A DNA stretch of 64,000 nucleotides from VFJZ01 sp046598415 (GTDB taxonomy: Bacteria > Actinomycetota > Thermoleophilia > Gaiellales > F1-60-MAGs149), in NCBI GenBank assembly GCA_046598415.1, contig JBKJIG010000173.1:1-64000 (forward strand), written 5' to 3'. Shown here in pieces: positions 48,780-57,747 of the stretch (position 1 is its first letter; each line of letters opens with the position of its first letter). A model generated the notes under the pieces. That model made no database searches. It was not told the DNA's origin and saw only the letters and a list, made by a program, of their open reading frames with translations. The translations under genes and the position numbers were made by a program.

Positions 48780-48782
48780 GAT
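48777..48782 (+). promoter_or_regulatory. -10 box (TAAGAT) for sucC
   Basis: TAAGAT ends 7 nt before the sucC GTG at 48790, and includes the stop codon of the EamA gene. Confidence 0.5.
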
Positions 48783-48789
48783 CCCGGCC

Positions 48790-49938
48790 GTGGATCTCTA
48801 CGAACATCAGGGCAAGGAGCTCTTCGCGCGGTACGGTATTCCGACCGGCGAGGGCCGCGTCGCCCGTACACCCGAAGAGGCTCGCGCCGGCGCCGAGGCG
48901 CTCGGCGGCGGCCGCGTGGTCGTCAAGGCGCAGGTGCTGGCCGGCGGTCGTGGTAAGGCCGGCGGCGTCAAGGTCGCCGACGACCCGGCCGACGCCGAAG
49001 AGAAGACGCACGGCATCCTCGGCCTCGACATCAAGGGCCACATCACGCGGCGGGTGTGGGTCGAGAAGGCCATCTCGATCGACAAGGAGTACTACTTCTC
49101 GATCACGTTCGACCGGGGTGCGAAGGCCAACCTCTTCATGCTCTCGACGATGGGCGGCATGGACATCGAGGCGGTCGCGGTCGACCACCCCGACAAGCTC
49201 GCCCGGATCCACCTGAACCCCGCGATCGGACTGCAGCCGTACTTCGTGCGGCGCCTGCTGTGGGCGGCCGGCGTGCCGAAGGAAGAGCACAAGGCGGTCG
49301 GCTCGCTGATCTCGAAGGCGTACGAGATGTACCTCGGCACCGACGCGATGCTGGTCGAGGTGAACCCGCTCGTGATCACCGCCGAGGGCGACGTCGTCGC
49401 CGCCGACGCGAAGGTCACGATCGACGACAACGCCCTGTTCCGGCATTCCGACATCGAGGAGATGCGCGACACCGAGGCGGCCGACCCGCAGGAGCAGATG
49501 GCGCGCGAGCGGCACGTGACCTACGTGAAGCTCGACGGCACCATCGGCATCCTCGGCAACGGCGCCGGGTTGGTGATGTCGACGCTCGACGTCGTCGACC
49601 AGGTCGGCGGCAAGCCCGCCAACTTCCTCGACGTGGGGGGCGGAGCCGACGCCGACAAGATCGTGACGGCGCTCGAGGTGATCCTCTCCGACCCCAAGGT
49701 CGAGGCGATCCTGTTCAACATCTTCGGCGGCATCACCCGCTGCGACGAGGTCGCGAAGGGGATCCTGGCCGCGCTCGAGCAGCTCACCATCGACGTCCCG
49801 ATCGTCGTGCGTCTGGACGGCACCAACGACGTCGAGGGCCGCAAGCTGCTGGCCGACGCCGCGCCGGCGAACGTGTATCCCGAACGGACGATGCTCGACG
49901 CGGCCCGCAAGGTCGTCGAGCTCGCGAAAGGACGCTGA
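48790..49938 (+). CDS. sucC: succinyl-CoA synthetase (ligase) beta subunit
   Basis: A 382-residue ATP-grasp subunit of the TCA-cycle enzyme converting succinyl-CoA, NDP and phosphate to succinate and NTP. MDLYEHQGKELFARYGIP, VVVKAQVLAGGRGKAGGVKV, LVEVNPLVITAEGDVVAADA, VDQVGGKPANFLDVGGGA and ILFNIFGGITRCDEVA are all canonical. Length is typical (about 385). The alpha subunit gene starts after one nucleotide. Confidence 0.97.
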   Translation: MDLYEHQGKELFARYGIPTGEGRVARTPEEARAGAEALGGGRVVVKAQVLAGGRGKAGGVKVADDPADAEEKTHGILGLDIKGHITRRVWVEKAISIDKEYYFSITFDRGAKANLFMLSTMGGMDIEAVAVDHPDKLARIHLNPAIGLQPYFVRRLLWAAGVPKEEHKAVGSLISKAYEMYLGTDAMLVEVNPLVITAEGDVVAADAKVTIDDNALFRHSDIEEMRDTEAADPQEQMARERHVTYVKLDGTIGILGNGAGLVMSTLDVVDQVGGKPANFLDVGGGADADKIVTALEVILSDPKVEAILFNIFGGITRCDEVAKGILAALEQLTIDVPIVVRLDGTNDVEGRKLLADAAPANVYPERTMLDAARKVVELAKGR

Positions 49939-49939
49939 C

Positions 49940-50812
49940 GTGGCGATTCTGGTGAGCGAGGACACGCGTCTCGTCGTGCAGGGCATCACGGGCCGTGAGG
50001 GCACGTTCCACACGCTCCGCAACCGCGACTACGGCACCAAGGTGGTCGCCGGCGTCACGCCCGGCAAGGGCGGCTCCGACGTCGATGGGATCCCGGTGTT
50101 CGACACCGTCGCCGACGCCGTCCGCGAGACCAACGCGAACACCGCGATGGTGTTCGTACCGCCGCGGTTCGCCGCCGACGCCATCTACGAGTCGGCCGAT
50201 GCGGGCGTCGAGCTCGTCGTCTGCATCGCCGAGGGCATCCCGGCGCACGAGATGCTCGACGTGTACACCTACCTGCGGCCGCGCGGCATCCGGCTACTGG
50301 GGCCGAACTGCCCCGGCGCGCTGTCGCCGGGCCGCGCCAACGTCGGGATCATTCCGGCGCAGGTGTTCGCCCGGGGTGGCGTGGGCCTCGTGTCGCGCTC
50401 CGGCACGCTCACGTACCAGATCGGTGCGGAGCTGGCCCAGCTCGGCCTCGGCAACTCCACCATCGTCGGCATCGGCGGCGACCCGGTGGTCGGCACGAGC
50501 TTCATCGACGCCCTCGAGCTGTTCCAGGCCGACGACCAGACCGAGATCATCGTGATGGTGGGCGAGATCGGCGGCAACGAGGAGGAGAAGGCGGCCGACT
50601 ACATCGCCGAGCACGTCACGAAGCCGGTGTTCTCGTACATCGCCGGCTTCACCGCGCCGCCTGGCAAGACGATGGGGCACGCGGGCGCGATCATCTCCGG
50701 TTCGGCGGGCACCGCCGCGGCCAAGAAGGAGGCGCTCGAGGCGCGCGGCGTGCAGGTCGGCACCAACCCCACCGAGGTGGCGCAGCTGGTCGCCGCGGGG
50801 GCGCGCCGCTAG
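49940..50812 (+). CDS. sucD: succinyl-CoA synthetase (ligase) alpha subunit
   Basis: A 290-residue subunit carrying the phospho-His. QGITGREGTFHTLRNRDYG, CoA-binding VAGVTPGKGGSD, LLGPNCPGALSPGRANVGII, and the active His in GKTMGHAGAIISGSAGTAAA. GTG start. Partner of sucC; together with the mutase and carboxylase genes they convert propionyl-CoA-derived succinyl-CoA to succinate. The aminotransferase gene follows with no gap. Confidence 0.97.
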   Translation: MAILVSEDTRLVVQGITGREGTFHTLRNRDYGTKVVAGVTPGKGGSDVDGIPVFDTVADAVRETNANTAMVFVPPRFAADAIYESADAGVELVVCIAEGIPAHEMLDVYTYLRPRGIRLLGPNCPGALSPGRANVGIIPAQVFARGGVGLVSRSGTLTYQIGAELAQLGLGNSTIVGIGGDPVVGTSFIDALELFQADDQTEIIVMVGEIGGNEEEKAADYIAEHVTKPVFSYIAGFTAPPGKTMGHAGAIISGSAGTAAAKKEALEARGVQVGTNPTEVAQLVAAGARR

Positions 50813-51895
50813 ATGGCCGTCATCTCGTTCGCCCGCGGAGTCCCCTCTCCCGACCTGCTGCCCGTCGCCGAGCTGGCGAGCGCCGCCCAGCGCGCGCTCG
50901 AGCAGGACCCGGCCGGTGCCCTCGCCTACGGCGACGGCGCCGGCTACGCGCCGCTGCGCCAGTGGATCGCGACCCGCTACGGCGACGGCGACGCGGGCCG
51001 GGTGCTGTGCACCAACGGCTCGCTGCAGGGGCTCGCGTTCCTGGCCGAGGCACTGTTCGCCGGCTCGGGCGGACGGGCGATCGTCGAGGCCCCCACCTAC
51101 GACCGCGCGATCCTGATCCTGCGCCGCTTCGGCGCCACGGTCGACGCGGTCGATCTGCATGCCGACGGCCTCGACGTCGACGCCATCGAGGCGGCGTGCG
51201 AGTCGGGCCGCGTGCCGGGCCTGGTCTACACGATCCCGAACTTCCAGAACCCGGCCGGCGTGACGCTCGCGCGCGCCAAGCGCGAGCGCCTGGTCGCGCT
51301 GGCCCGCGCGCACGGCTTCCTGGTGCTCGAGGACGACCCGTACGGCGAGCTGCGCTTCGACGGCAGCGACGAGCCGCGGCTGTTCGCGCTCGACGAGGGC
51401 GCCGGCAACGTCATCTACTCCACGTCGTTCACGAAGACCGTGGCGCCCGGTATCCGCACCGGCGCCATGGTGCTGCCGCCCAAGCTGCACGCCACCATCC
51501 GGCGGCTCGCGATCGACACCTACATCGGGCCGACGATGCTGTCCGAGGCGATCGTCGCCCAGTACTGCGCCGCCGGGAGCTTCGAGCCGGGCGTGGCGCG
51601 CATGCGGGCCGCGCTGCGCGAGCGTCGCGATGCGCTGGTGGCCGCGATCGACCGTCACTTCGGCGACCGGGCGGTCTACGACGCCCCGGCCGGTGGCTAC
51701 TTCCTGTGGGTGAACCTGCCAGGCGTCGACGCCGACGCGGTGGCCGACGCGGCCGAGGGCGCGGGCGTGCCCGTCGTCAAGGGCTCGACGTGCTTCATCG
51801 ACGGTCGCGGCCGCGACGCGCTGCGTCTCGCCTACTCCGCGTGCCCCGCAGCGGACATGGACGAGGGCCTGGCGCGCCTTGCAGCCCTGCTGTAG
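50813..51895 (+). CDS. PLP-dependent class I/II aminotransferase (MocR-type/2-aminoadipate-like)
   Basis: A 360-residue fold-type I aminotransferase. AVISFARGVPSPDLLPVAEL, LAYGDGAGYAPLRQWIATRY, LVYTIPNFQNPAGVTLARAK, EDDPYGELRF, and PLP Lys in YSTSFTKTVAPGIRTGAMVL. This set is typical of 2-aminoadipate or branched-chain/kynurenine-type aminotransferases (LysN-like), lacking the GntR domain of MocR regulators. Starts immediately after the sucD stop (TAGATG), so co-transcribed; substrate not determinable. Confidence 0.88.
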   Translation: MAVISFARGVPSPDLLPVAELASAAQRALEQDPAGALAYGDGAGYAPLRQWIATRYGDGDAGRVLCTNGSLQGLAFLAEALFAGSGGRAIVEAPTYDRAILILRRFGATVDAVDLHADGLDVDAIEAACESGRVPGLVYTIPNFQNPAGVTLARAKRERLVALARAHGFLVLEDDPYGELRFDGSDEPRLFALDEGAGNVIYSTSFTKTVAPGIRTGAMVLPPKLHATIRRLAIDTYIGPTMLSEAIVAQYCAAGSFEPGVARMRAALRERRDALVAAIDRHFGDRAVYDAPAGGYFLWVNLPGVDADAVADAAEGAGVPVVKGSTCFIDGRGRDALRLAYSACPAADMDEGLARLAALL

Positions 51896-51926
51896 GGTCG
51901 GGTTTCAGCTTGCGTAAAGAACCACG

Positions 51927-51932
51927 TATGGT
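51927..51932 (+). promoter_or_regulatory. -10 box (TATGGT) for the PAS-GGDEF-HD-GYP gene
   Basis: TATGGT ends 6 nt before the GTG at 51939, a leaderless arrangement. Confidence 0.5.
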
Positions 51933-51938
51933 GAGATC

Positions 51939-54215
51939 GTGCTCTCGAAACCGCCGGAAGATTCGCGCCAGCCTGACGAGCTCCACGAACTCCTGACGCT
52001 CCTCGGTGCCGCCGCACAGCTGGCGGGCTGCTGGCTGTACGTCGAGGATCGCTTCGCCGCCGGCACGGTGCGGTCGGTGTACGACGCCCCGGGCTTCGGT
52101 GCGCTGTTCGGTGACGCGGACCTCGAGGAGATCACGTGGCGCGACCACGTGCTGGCCGAGGACGAGGAGATCCTGAATGGGCTCGCCAACGTCGCGCCCG
52201 GCGACGCGTTCGACGTGCGGTACCGGCTGCGCGGTGTCGACGGCGTGGTGCGCGTGATGCGCGATCGCGGCCGCGTCCACCTGACCGCGGCGGGTGCCAT
52301 CCGCGTGTGGGGGACGGTGCAGGACATCACCGACGAGCAGGAGATCCGCGAGACGGTCGCCCGCATCGGCGAGACGATCGACGAGTACTACTTCACCGAC
52401 GAGCTGCGACCCGACGGTATCTACGAGCCCATCTTCGCCACCAGCGCGATCGACCGCCTGCTCGGCGGCATCCCGGACGGCATGACCTACGGCGATGCGT
52501 GGCGCGCGGCCGTGCACCCCGACGACCGGGCGCTGGCCGCGTCCCTGATCGAGCGGCTGCGCGCCGGCGAGTCCGTCGATGTCGAGTACCGCATGGTCGG
52601 CTTCGACGGCGTGACGCGGTGGATCTGGGTGCGCTGCGCGGTGCGCCAGATCCTCGCCGACGGCACGCGCATCCTCGATGGTGTCGCCCAGGACGTGACC
52701 GTCCGGCACGACGCCCAGGCGCGGCTGACCGAGATCGCCGAGGCCATCGACGAGGTGCTCTACGTCGAGGAGCACCGCACGGACGGCAGCATCGTCGAGA
52801 CGTACTCGACGAGCGGCATCCACCGGCTCTACGGCCTCGACAGGGACGACCCGATCCCCGCTTGGCGGCCGTACATCCACCCGGAGGACCGCTCCATCTC
52901 CGACGAGCTGGACGCGAACATGCGGCAGCTCGGCACCGGCGACGTCGAGTACCGCCTGGTCGGCGCCGACGGCCGCGTGCGCTGGATCCGCGACCGCGTG
53001 CGCTCGCGTCTGCGCGCCGACGGCGTCGTCATCGCCGAGGGGATCCTGGCCGACGTGACGGTCGAGAAGGAGGCGCTGCTTGCGCTCGAGGCCGCGCGGC
53101 AGGAGGCCGATCGCCTCGCCCGCGTCGACCCGCTCACCGGCGCTTACAACCGCCGCCACTTCTCGGAGGCGCTCGAGTCGGAGCTGGCGCGGGCCGGGCG
53201 GCAGGGCACCGGCACCGGCCTGCTCGCCGTCGACATCGACCACTTCAAGGTGCTGAACGATCTGCACGGCCACGCCGTCGGCGACGAGGTGCTGGTGCAC
53301 GTCGCGGGGCGGATCGCCGACGCGCTGCGCGGCTACGACACGCTGGCCCGCTGGGGCGGCGAGGAGTTCGTCGTGCTGCTGCCCGGCTTCTCGGCCCGCG
53401 ACGACCTGCTGTCCGCGGGCGAGCGCGTGCGCGAGGCCGTCGAGGATACGCCGGCCGTCATCCGCGGCTCGCAGTTTCCGCTCACCGTGTCGGTCGGCGC
53501 CGCCTCGAACGACCCGCGCGACGCCGATCCGGCCGGTCTCGTCGAGCGTGCCGACCGCGCCCTGTACGCCGCCAAGAACGCGGGTCGCAACTGCGTCGTG
53601 CTGCACGACGACCTGGCCGGCGCCGGCGTGCTGGAGCCCGTCGCCGTGCGCCTGGCGCGCACGTTCGCCATCTCGGCCGGCGCCCGCGAGGGCATGCCGC
53701 CGAATCACCTGGAGGACGTCGCCGAGCTGTCGTCGCGCGTCGCGCTGGAGCTGCGCCTGACGTCGATCGACGCGGTGCGCTGCCGGCTGGCCGGCTGGCT
53801 GCACGACGTCGGCAAGGTGGCGGTGCCCGACCACATCCTGAACAAGCCCGGCCCGCTCACCGAGGACGAGTGGGAGATCATGCGCGAGCACGTCGTGATC
53901 GGCGAGCATTTGGTGCGCCAGGTTCCCGAACTCGCCGATGCCGCGGCCGCGGTCCGGCATCATCACGAGCGATGGGACGGCACCGGCTACCCGGATCGGC
54001 TGAGCGGTGAGGCGATTCCGCTCCCGGCTCGCATCGTCGCCGTCGTCGATGCGTACAGCGCCATGACCTCACCTCGCGTCTACTCCAGGGCTCGCTCGTC
54101 GTTCGCCGCCATCGCGGAGCTCGAACGCTGCGCCGGAACGCATTTCGATCCGACGGTCGTGAGCGCCATCCACCGCGTGCTCGAGCTGGCCGGGATCACC
54201 GCCGACAGTGCCTGA
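51939..54215 (+). CDS. PAS-PAS-PAS-GGDEF-HD-GYP c-di-GMP signalling protein
   Basis: A 758-residue soluble protein. Three PAS-type repeats, each ending in a PAC-like RYRLRGVDGVVRVMRDRG, EYRMVGFDGVTRWIWVR or EYRLVGADGRVRWIRDR, span about residues 10-380. The GGDEF domain (RVDPLTGAYNRRHFSEAL near 394, LAVDIDHFKVLND) has GGEEF at about 472 with an RxxD inhibitory site (RGYD) five residues before. The HD-GYP domain has HDVGKVAVPDHILNKPG near 621, HHHERWDGTGYPD and DAYSAMTS. Both synthesis and hydrolysis motifs look intact, so it could make and degrade c-di-GMP according to a PAS-sensed signal. The amidase gene overlaps its end by 8 bp. Confidence 0.93.
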   Translation: MLSKPPEDSRQPDELHELLTLLGAAAQLAGCWLYVEDRFAAGTVRSVYDAPGFGALFGDADLEEITWRDHVLAEDEEILNGLANVAPGDAFDVRYRLRGVDGVVRVMRDRGRVHLTAAGAIRVWGTVQDITDEQEIRETVARIGETIDEYYFTDELRPDGIYEPIFATSAIDRLLGGIPDGMTYGDAWRAAVHPDDRALAASLIERLRAGESVDVEYRMVGFDGVTRWIWVRCAVRQILADGTRILDGVAQDVTVRHDAQARLTEIAEAIDEVLYVEEHRTDGSIVETYSTSGIHRLYGLDRDDPIPAWRPYIHPEDRSISDELDANMRQLGTGDVEYRLVGADGRVRWIRDRVRSRLRADGVVIAEGILADVTVEKEALLALEAARQEADRLARVDPLTGAYNRRHFSEALESELARAGRQGTGTGLLAVDIDHFKVLNDLHGHAVGDEVLVHVAGRIADALRGYDTLARWGGEEFVVLLPGFSARDDLLSAGERVREAVEDTPAVIRGSQFPLTVSVGAASNDPRDADPAGLVERADRALYAAKNAGRNCVVLHDDLAGAGVLEPVAVRLARTFAISAGAREGMPPNHLEDVAELSSRVALELRLTSIDAVRCRLAGWLHDVGKVAVPDHILNKPGPLTEDEWEIMREHVVIGEHLVRQVPELADAAAAVRHHHERWDGTGYPDRLSGEAIPLPARIVAVVDAYSAMTSPRVYSRARSSFAAIAELERCAGTHFDPTVVSAIHRVLELAGITADSA

Positions 54216-55602
54216 CGACGTCACCGCGCTGTCCGCCGTCGAGCTGCTCGGCGCCTACGCGAGCCGCACGCTCGACCCGGTGGAGGTGACCGAGGCGACG
54301 CTGCAGCGCATCGAGCGTCTGGAGCCCCAGGTCAACGCCTTCGTGACCGTCACGGCCGAGCGCGCACGGGACGACGCGCGCCGGGCGTCGGCGGCCTGGG
54401 CCGACGGCACCGCGGGCCTGCTCTGCGGCGTGCCGTACTCGCTCAAGGACCTCGCGGTCACCAGGGGCATCCCCACCGGCCGCGGCTCGCTGGTGTGGGG
54501 CGTCGAGGACGCCGGGTTCGACGCGCCCGTGGTCGAGCGCCTCGGTGCCGCCGGCGGTGTGCTGCTGGGCAAGACGACGACCCCGGAGATGGGATGGAAG
54601 GGCGACTCGGGCAACCGGCGCAACGGCCCCTGCCACAACCCGTGGCGGCACGGCCGCACCCCCGGCGGCTCGAGCGGCGGCACGGCTGCCGCCGCGGCCG
54701 CCGGCTACGGGCCGCTGCACCAGGGCTCCGACGGCGCCGGCTCGGTGCGCATCCCGGCCGCGTTCTGCGGTGCCGTCGGCCTGAAGCCAACGTACGGGCT
54801 GATCCCGCAGTACCCGCCGAGCGCGGTGGAGACCGTCTCGCACATCGGCCCGATCACCCGCACGGTCGCCGACACCGCGCTGATGCTCGACGCCATGGCG
54901 GGTCTGGACGAGCGCGACCGCACGTCGGTCGACCCGCCCTGCGCGTCGTACCTGGACGCGCTCGCCGCACCGCTCGAGCCGCTGCGGATCGCGTACAGCC
55001 CCGACCTCGGCTTCGGCGTCGTCGAGCCCGGCGTGGCCGCCCGCGTCGCGGAGGCGGTCGACGTGCTGCGCGGCCTCGGTCATCGCGTCGACGACGTCGA
55101 GCTCGCGCTCGACGACCCGTGGTGGATCGAGGAGGCCATCTGGGACACCGCAATGGCGGCGCTGCACGCCGAGCGGTTCGCCGCGGTGCGCGACCTGCTC
55201 GACCCGGGGCTCGTCGCCGTGATCGAGTCGGGGCAGCGGCGTTCCGGTGTCGACCTGGCCCGCGCGTACCAGGCGCGCACCGCCTGGGTCGACCGGCTGC
55301 GCCTCGCGCTCGAGGGCTACGACGTGCTCGTCTGCCCGACGCTGCCGTGCGTGGCGTTCGCCGCGGGCGATGATCACCCGGGCACCGTCGCCGGCCGCAA
55401 GGTCACCTATCTCGGCTGGACAACGTTTACGTATCCGTTCAACCTTTCGCACGGCGCGGCCCTGACGGTGCCATGCGGCTTCGACGACGGCCTCCCGGTC
55501 GGGCTGCAGATCGTGGGCCGGCGCTTCGCGGACGCGTTGGTGCTGCGCCTGGGCGCTGGCTACGAGGCGGCCGTCGGGCCGTTCTCGGTCCCGTCCCTGT
55601 AG
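54208..55602 (+). CDS. amidase signature family hydrolase 2
   Basis: A 464-residue amidase. The Ser-cisSer-Lys triad is in CGVPYSLKDLAV (Lys), TPGGSSGGTAAAAAAG (cis-Ser) and QGSDGAGSVRIPAAF (nucleophile Ser). Complete N-terminal helical hairpin and C terminus VGLQIVGRRFADALVLRLGA. More typical in length than the amidase at 31896 and only distantly similar, so not a recent duplicate. Substrate unknown. Starts within the end of the signalling gene and overlaps the convergent LapA-like gene by 43 bp. Confidence 0.9.
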   Translation: MPDDVTALSAVELLGAYASRTLDPVEVTEATLQRIERLEPQVNAFVTVTAERARDDARRASAAWADGTAGLLCGVPYSLKDLAVTRGIPTGRGSLVWGVEDAGFDAPVVERLGAAGGVLLGKTTTPEMGWKGDSGNRRNGPCHNPWRHGRTPGGSSGGTAAAAAAGYGPLHQGSDGAGSVRIPAAFCGAVGLKPTYGLIPQYPPSAVETVSHIGPITRTVADTALMLDAMAGLDERDRTSVDPPCASYLDALAAPLEPLRIAYSPDLGFGVVEPGVAARVAEAVDVLRGLGHRVDDVELALDDPWWIEEAIWDTAMAALHAERFAAVRDLLDPGLVAVIESGQRRSGVDLARAYQARTAWVDRLRLALEGYDVLVCPTLPCVAFAAGDDHPGTVAGRKVTYLGWTTFTYPFNLSHGAALTVPCGFDDGLPVGLQIVGRRFADALVLRLGAGYEAAVGPFSVPSL

Positions 55603-55841
55603 CCGCGCGCAACGCGCCGCCGCTCGGCCGCGCGGCCGATCACCAGGCCGCCGATGACGCCCAGCAGGATGCACAGCAGCATCACGGCGATCAGCGGCCA
55701 GTCGGCGTCGAACGCGACGAACGAGACGCGCACGCGACGGGCGTTGGAGACCGCGAACGCCACGAGGAAGATCACGAGCAGCGCTGCGATGGCGATCTGC
55801 AGGTAGATGCCCTGCTCGGACTTGCGTTCCGGCAGCTTCAC
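55560..55841 (-). CDS. LapA/DUF1049-type small membrane protein
   Basis: A 93-residue protein with two transmembrane helices: QIAIAALLVIFLVAFAVSNA and LIAVMLLCILLGVIGGLVIG. Between them is RRVRVSFVAFDADWPLI, the N-x5-V-x-F/x-P pattern of LapA/DUF1049 (lipopolysaccharide assembly protein A-like). In actinobacteria the role is unknown. GTG start; TAGGCT ends 7 nt upstream. Confidence 0.85.
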   Translation of the reverse strand: MKLPERKSEQGIYLQIAIAALLVIFLVAFAVSNARRVRVSFVAFDADWPLIAVMLLCILLGVIGGLVIGRAAERRRVARGYRDGTENGPTAAS

Positions 55842-55848
55842 CGGGAAG

Positions 55849-55854
55849 AGCCTA
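55849..55854 (-). promoter_or_regulatory. -10 box (TAGGCT) for the LapA-like gene
   Basis: Minus-strand TAGGCT ends 7 nt before the GTG at 55841. It overlaps the last three bases of the Cys-rich gene. Confidence 0.45.
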
Positions 55855-56160
55855 CCGGCTCAGGGCTGCGACGACGACCCGTCCCTCACTGGTCGGCGCC
55901 ACGAGAGCGGGCTGCTTCGGGGCGGTGATCCGGCCCGCCCGCATCTCGCGGAAGGTGGGGCAGGGCGTCTCCGTCGCGAGCGCGCAGAGGCCTTTTCGGC
56001 GGAAGAAGCAGTCGTTGCATGTCCGCGCACGGGCCACGTTTCTCGCGTCCTCCCACAAGGTCGCATCGGGTGTCAGGCGGAAGCTGGGGCGCACCGCCTC
56101 GAACCCGGTTGAGACTACCGTCGATCCGGCCGAGCACCAACGGGACCTCGGGTCGGGCAT
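55852..56160 (-). CDS. Cys4 mini-protein, possible metal- or Fe-S-binding
   Basis: A 102-residue protein. A Cys pattern CNDCFFRRKGLCALATETPC (CxxC, then Cys at +8 and +8) sits in the middle (residues about 48-67), flanked by basic and hydrophobic residues, suggesting a zinc or iron-sulfur site. The N-terminal part also has one Cys (RWCSAG) near residue 9. I do not recognise the family. ATG start lies 13 nt after the PDZ-protease stop, so co-transcription with it is likely. Confidence 0.6.
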   Translation of the reverse strand: MPDPRSRWCSAGSTVVSTGFEAVRPSFRLTPDATLWEDARNVARARTCNDCFFRRKGLCALATETPCPTFREMRAGRITAPKQPALVAPTSEGRVVVAALSR

Positions 56161-56173
56161 CGCAATTTGCGGG

Positions 56174-57292
56174 CTATTTCGCGGCGCCGGGCGGGAGCAC
56201 CTTCAGCTGCGCGAGCGCGTCGCTGAAGCTCTTCACCGGGATCACCCGAAGTGACTTCGGCGCGCCCTTGCGGGCCTCGGCGAGGTTCTCGGTGGGCACG
56301 AGGAACACGTCGGCGCCCGACTTCGCGGCGCCGATCGCCTTCTGCTCGGCGCCGCCGATGGGCTCGACCTCGCCGCCGATCTCGAGCGCGCCCGTGACGG
56401 CCACGCGGTGGCCGTTCGCGAGCTTGCCGCCGGTGAGCGCGGAGTAGACCTCGAGCGCGAACGCCAGGCCCGCCGAGGGCCCTTCGACGTCGCCGATCGA
56501 GTACGTGACGGGCACCGCCAGCGCGATGTCCAGGTCGTCGCTGCCGCCGATGCCGAGGATCGCCCGGCCCGGCTCGTCCGGCGACGCGCGGAGCGTCGCC
56601 TTGGTGGTGGCCGGCTTGCCGTCGCGCGTGTAGGAGACGATCACGGTGTCGCCGGGCTTCGACGTCGCGAGGTGGTCGCGCAGCTCGACGAGGGTCTTCA
56701 CCTGCGTGCCGTCGACGGCCGTGATGACATCGCCCGACGTGAGGCCGGCGGCGCGGGCCGGCGACCCACCGGGCACGGCCGTGTCGTCGACGCGCACGCC
56801 GCGCGTGGTGATCTTCACGTCGCGGCCCAGCGCGCGCTCCGCGACGGCGGCGGCAGTGCGCTGCGAGTCGGTCATCGCGGCGCGGTCGACCTTGTCCTGC
56901 TCCTCCGGCGTGCCGCCCGGCGGGATCAGCGCGTGGCCGGGCACCAGCTCGGCGTGGTCGTCGCGCAGAAAGGGGATCCACGATTCGAGCCGCGACGCGC
57001 GTCGCTGGGTGACCGCCGTGAACAGGAAGCCGGGGCCGCTGGGCGGGCCGTCGGCCGCCTCGCCGGCCACCTTCACCACCGGCGCCACGGGCTGCGCGGG
57101 CGAGGGCAGGAACAGGAAGTCGCCCGACGGGGTTGCCGCCGCCAGCAATGCCAGCGTGATGGCGGCAAGCACGGCCAGAGCGCCGCCCGCGGCCGCGCCC
57201 TTGACGAAGGCTCGTCGCACGAACCGCACGATAGCCGTCGCGCCGAGAGCGGCAATCGGCTTCAATAGCCTGGTGGCAGAGACCCGGGGCAT
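56174..57292 (-). CDS. PDZ-containing Lon-like (S16) protease, YlbL type
   Basis: A 372-residue membrane-anchored protease. One transmembrane helix at about 33-52 (AGGALAVLAAITLALLAAAT). PDZ domain at about 165-225 (DDTAVPGGSPARAAGLTSGD, VITAVDGTQVKTLVELRDHL). The Lon-type Ser-Lys domain has the nucleophile in VEGPSAGLAFALEVYSAL and Lys in GGAEQKAIGAAKSG. No ATPase domain, so it is a YlbL-like extracytoplasmic-side peptidase. The usual PDZ-S16 order and length fit. The start codon overlaps the ybaK ATG in opposite direction; GGAGG lies 6 nt upstream. Confidence 0.92.
   Translation of the reverse strand: MPRVSATRLLKPIAALGATAIVRFVRRAFVKGAAAGGALAVLAAITLALLAAATPSGDFLFLPSPAQPVAPVVKVAGEAADGPPSGPGFLFTAVTQRRASRLESWIPFLRDDHAELVPGHALIPPGGTPEEQDKVDRAAMTDSQRTAAAVAERALGRDVKITTRGVRVDDTAVPGGSPARAAGLTSGDVITAVDGTQVKTLVELRDHLATSKPGDTVIVSYTRDGKPATTKATLRASPDEPGRAILGIGGSDDLDIALAVPVTYSIGDVEGPSAGLAFALEVYSALTGGKLANGHRVAVTGALEIGGEVEPIGGAEQKAIGAAKSGADVFLVPTENLAEARKGAPKSLRVIPVKSFSDALAQLKVLPPGAAK
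57266..57271 (+). promoter_or_regulatory. -10-like box (TAGCCT) for the YbaK gene
   Basis: TAGCCT ends 19 nt before the ATG at 57291 and lies inside the divergent protease coding sequence. Confidence 0.35.
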
Positions 57293-57737
57293 GCGCTACC
57301 TCCGACAGCGGCGCGTGGCCTTCGACGTGCACACCTACGAGCATCTGGAGAAGGGCGCCGAGTTCGCTGCGTCGGCGCTCGGTCTGCCGCTCGAACGGTT
57401 CGCGAAGACGCTGGTCGTCGAGGCCGCGGGCGACCCGGTGTTCGCGCTGCTGCCGGGCGACCGCGAGCTGTCCCTGAAGAAGATCGCCCGCGCCGCCGGC
57501 GCCAAGCAGGCGCAGCTGGCCGATCCCCGCGACGCCGAGCGCGTGACGGGCTACCTGGTCGGCGGGATCTCGCCGTTCGGGGCCCGGCGGGCGCTGCCGG
57601 CGTTTCTCGAGGAGTCGCTGCTCGAGCACGAGCGCATCGCCGTCAATGCCGGGCAGCGCGGCGTGATCCTCGAGCTGGCGAGCGCCGACGTGGTGCGGCT
57701 GCTCGACGCGGTGGCGGCAGACCTCGCGGCCGGTTAG
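57291..57737 (+). CDS. ybaK: YbaK/EbsC-family aminoacyl-tRNA deacylase
   Basis: A 148-residue single-domain protein. FDVHTYEHLEKGAEFAASAL, RFAKTLVVEAAGDPVFALLP and YLVGGISPFGARRALPAFLE match YbaK, which removes Cys mischarged on tRNA(Pro) or related errors. The catalytic Lys of YbaK aligns with FAKTLV. ATG start at 57291, overlapping the divergent protease start by two bases. Confidence 0.9.
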   Translation: MRYLRQRRVAFDVHTYEHLEKGAEFAASALGLPLERFAKTLVVEAAGDPVFALLPGDRELSLKKIARAAGAKQAQLADPRDAERVTGYLVGGISPFGARRALPAFLEESLLEHERIAVNAGQRGVILELASADVVRLLDAVAADLAAG

Positions 57738-57740
57738 GGT
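57735..57740 (+). promoter_or_regulatory. -10 box (TAGGGT) for the ureohydrolase gene
   Basis: TAGGGT ends 7 nt before the ATG at 57748 and includes the stop of the ybaK gene. Confidence 0.45.
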
Positions 57741-57747
57741 CCGGCGG

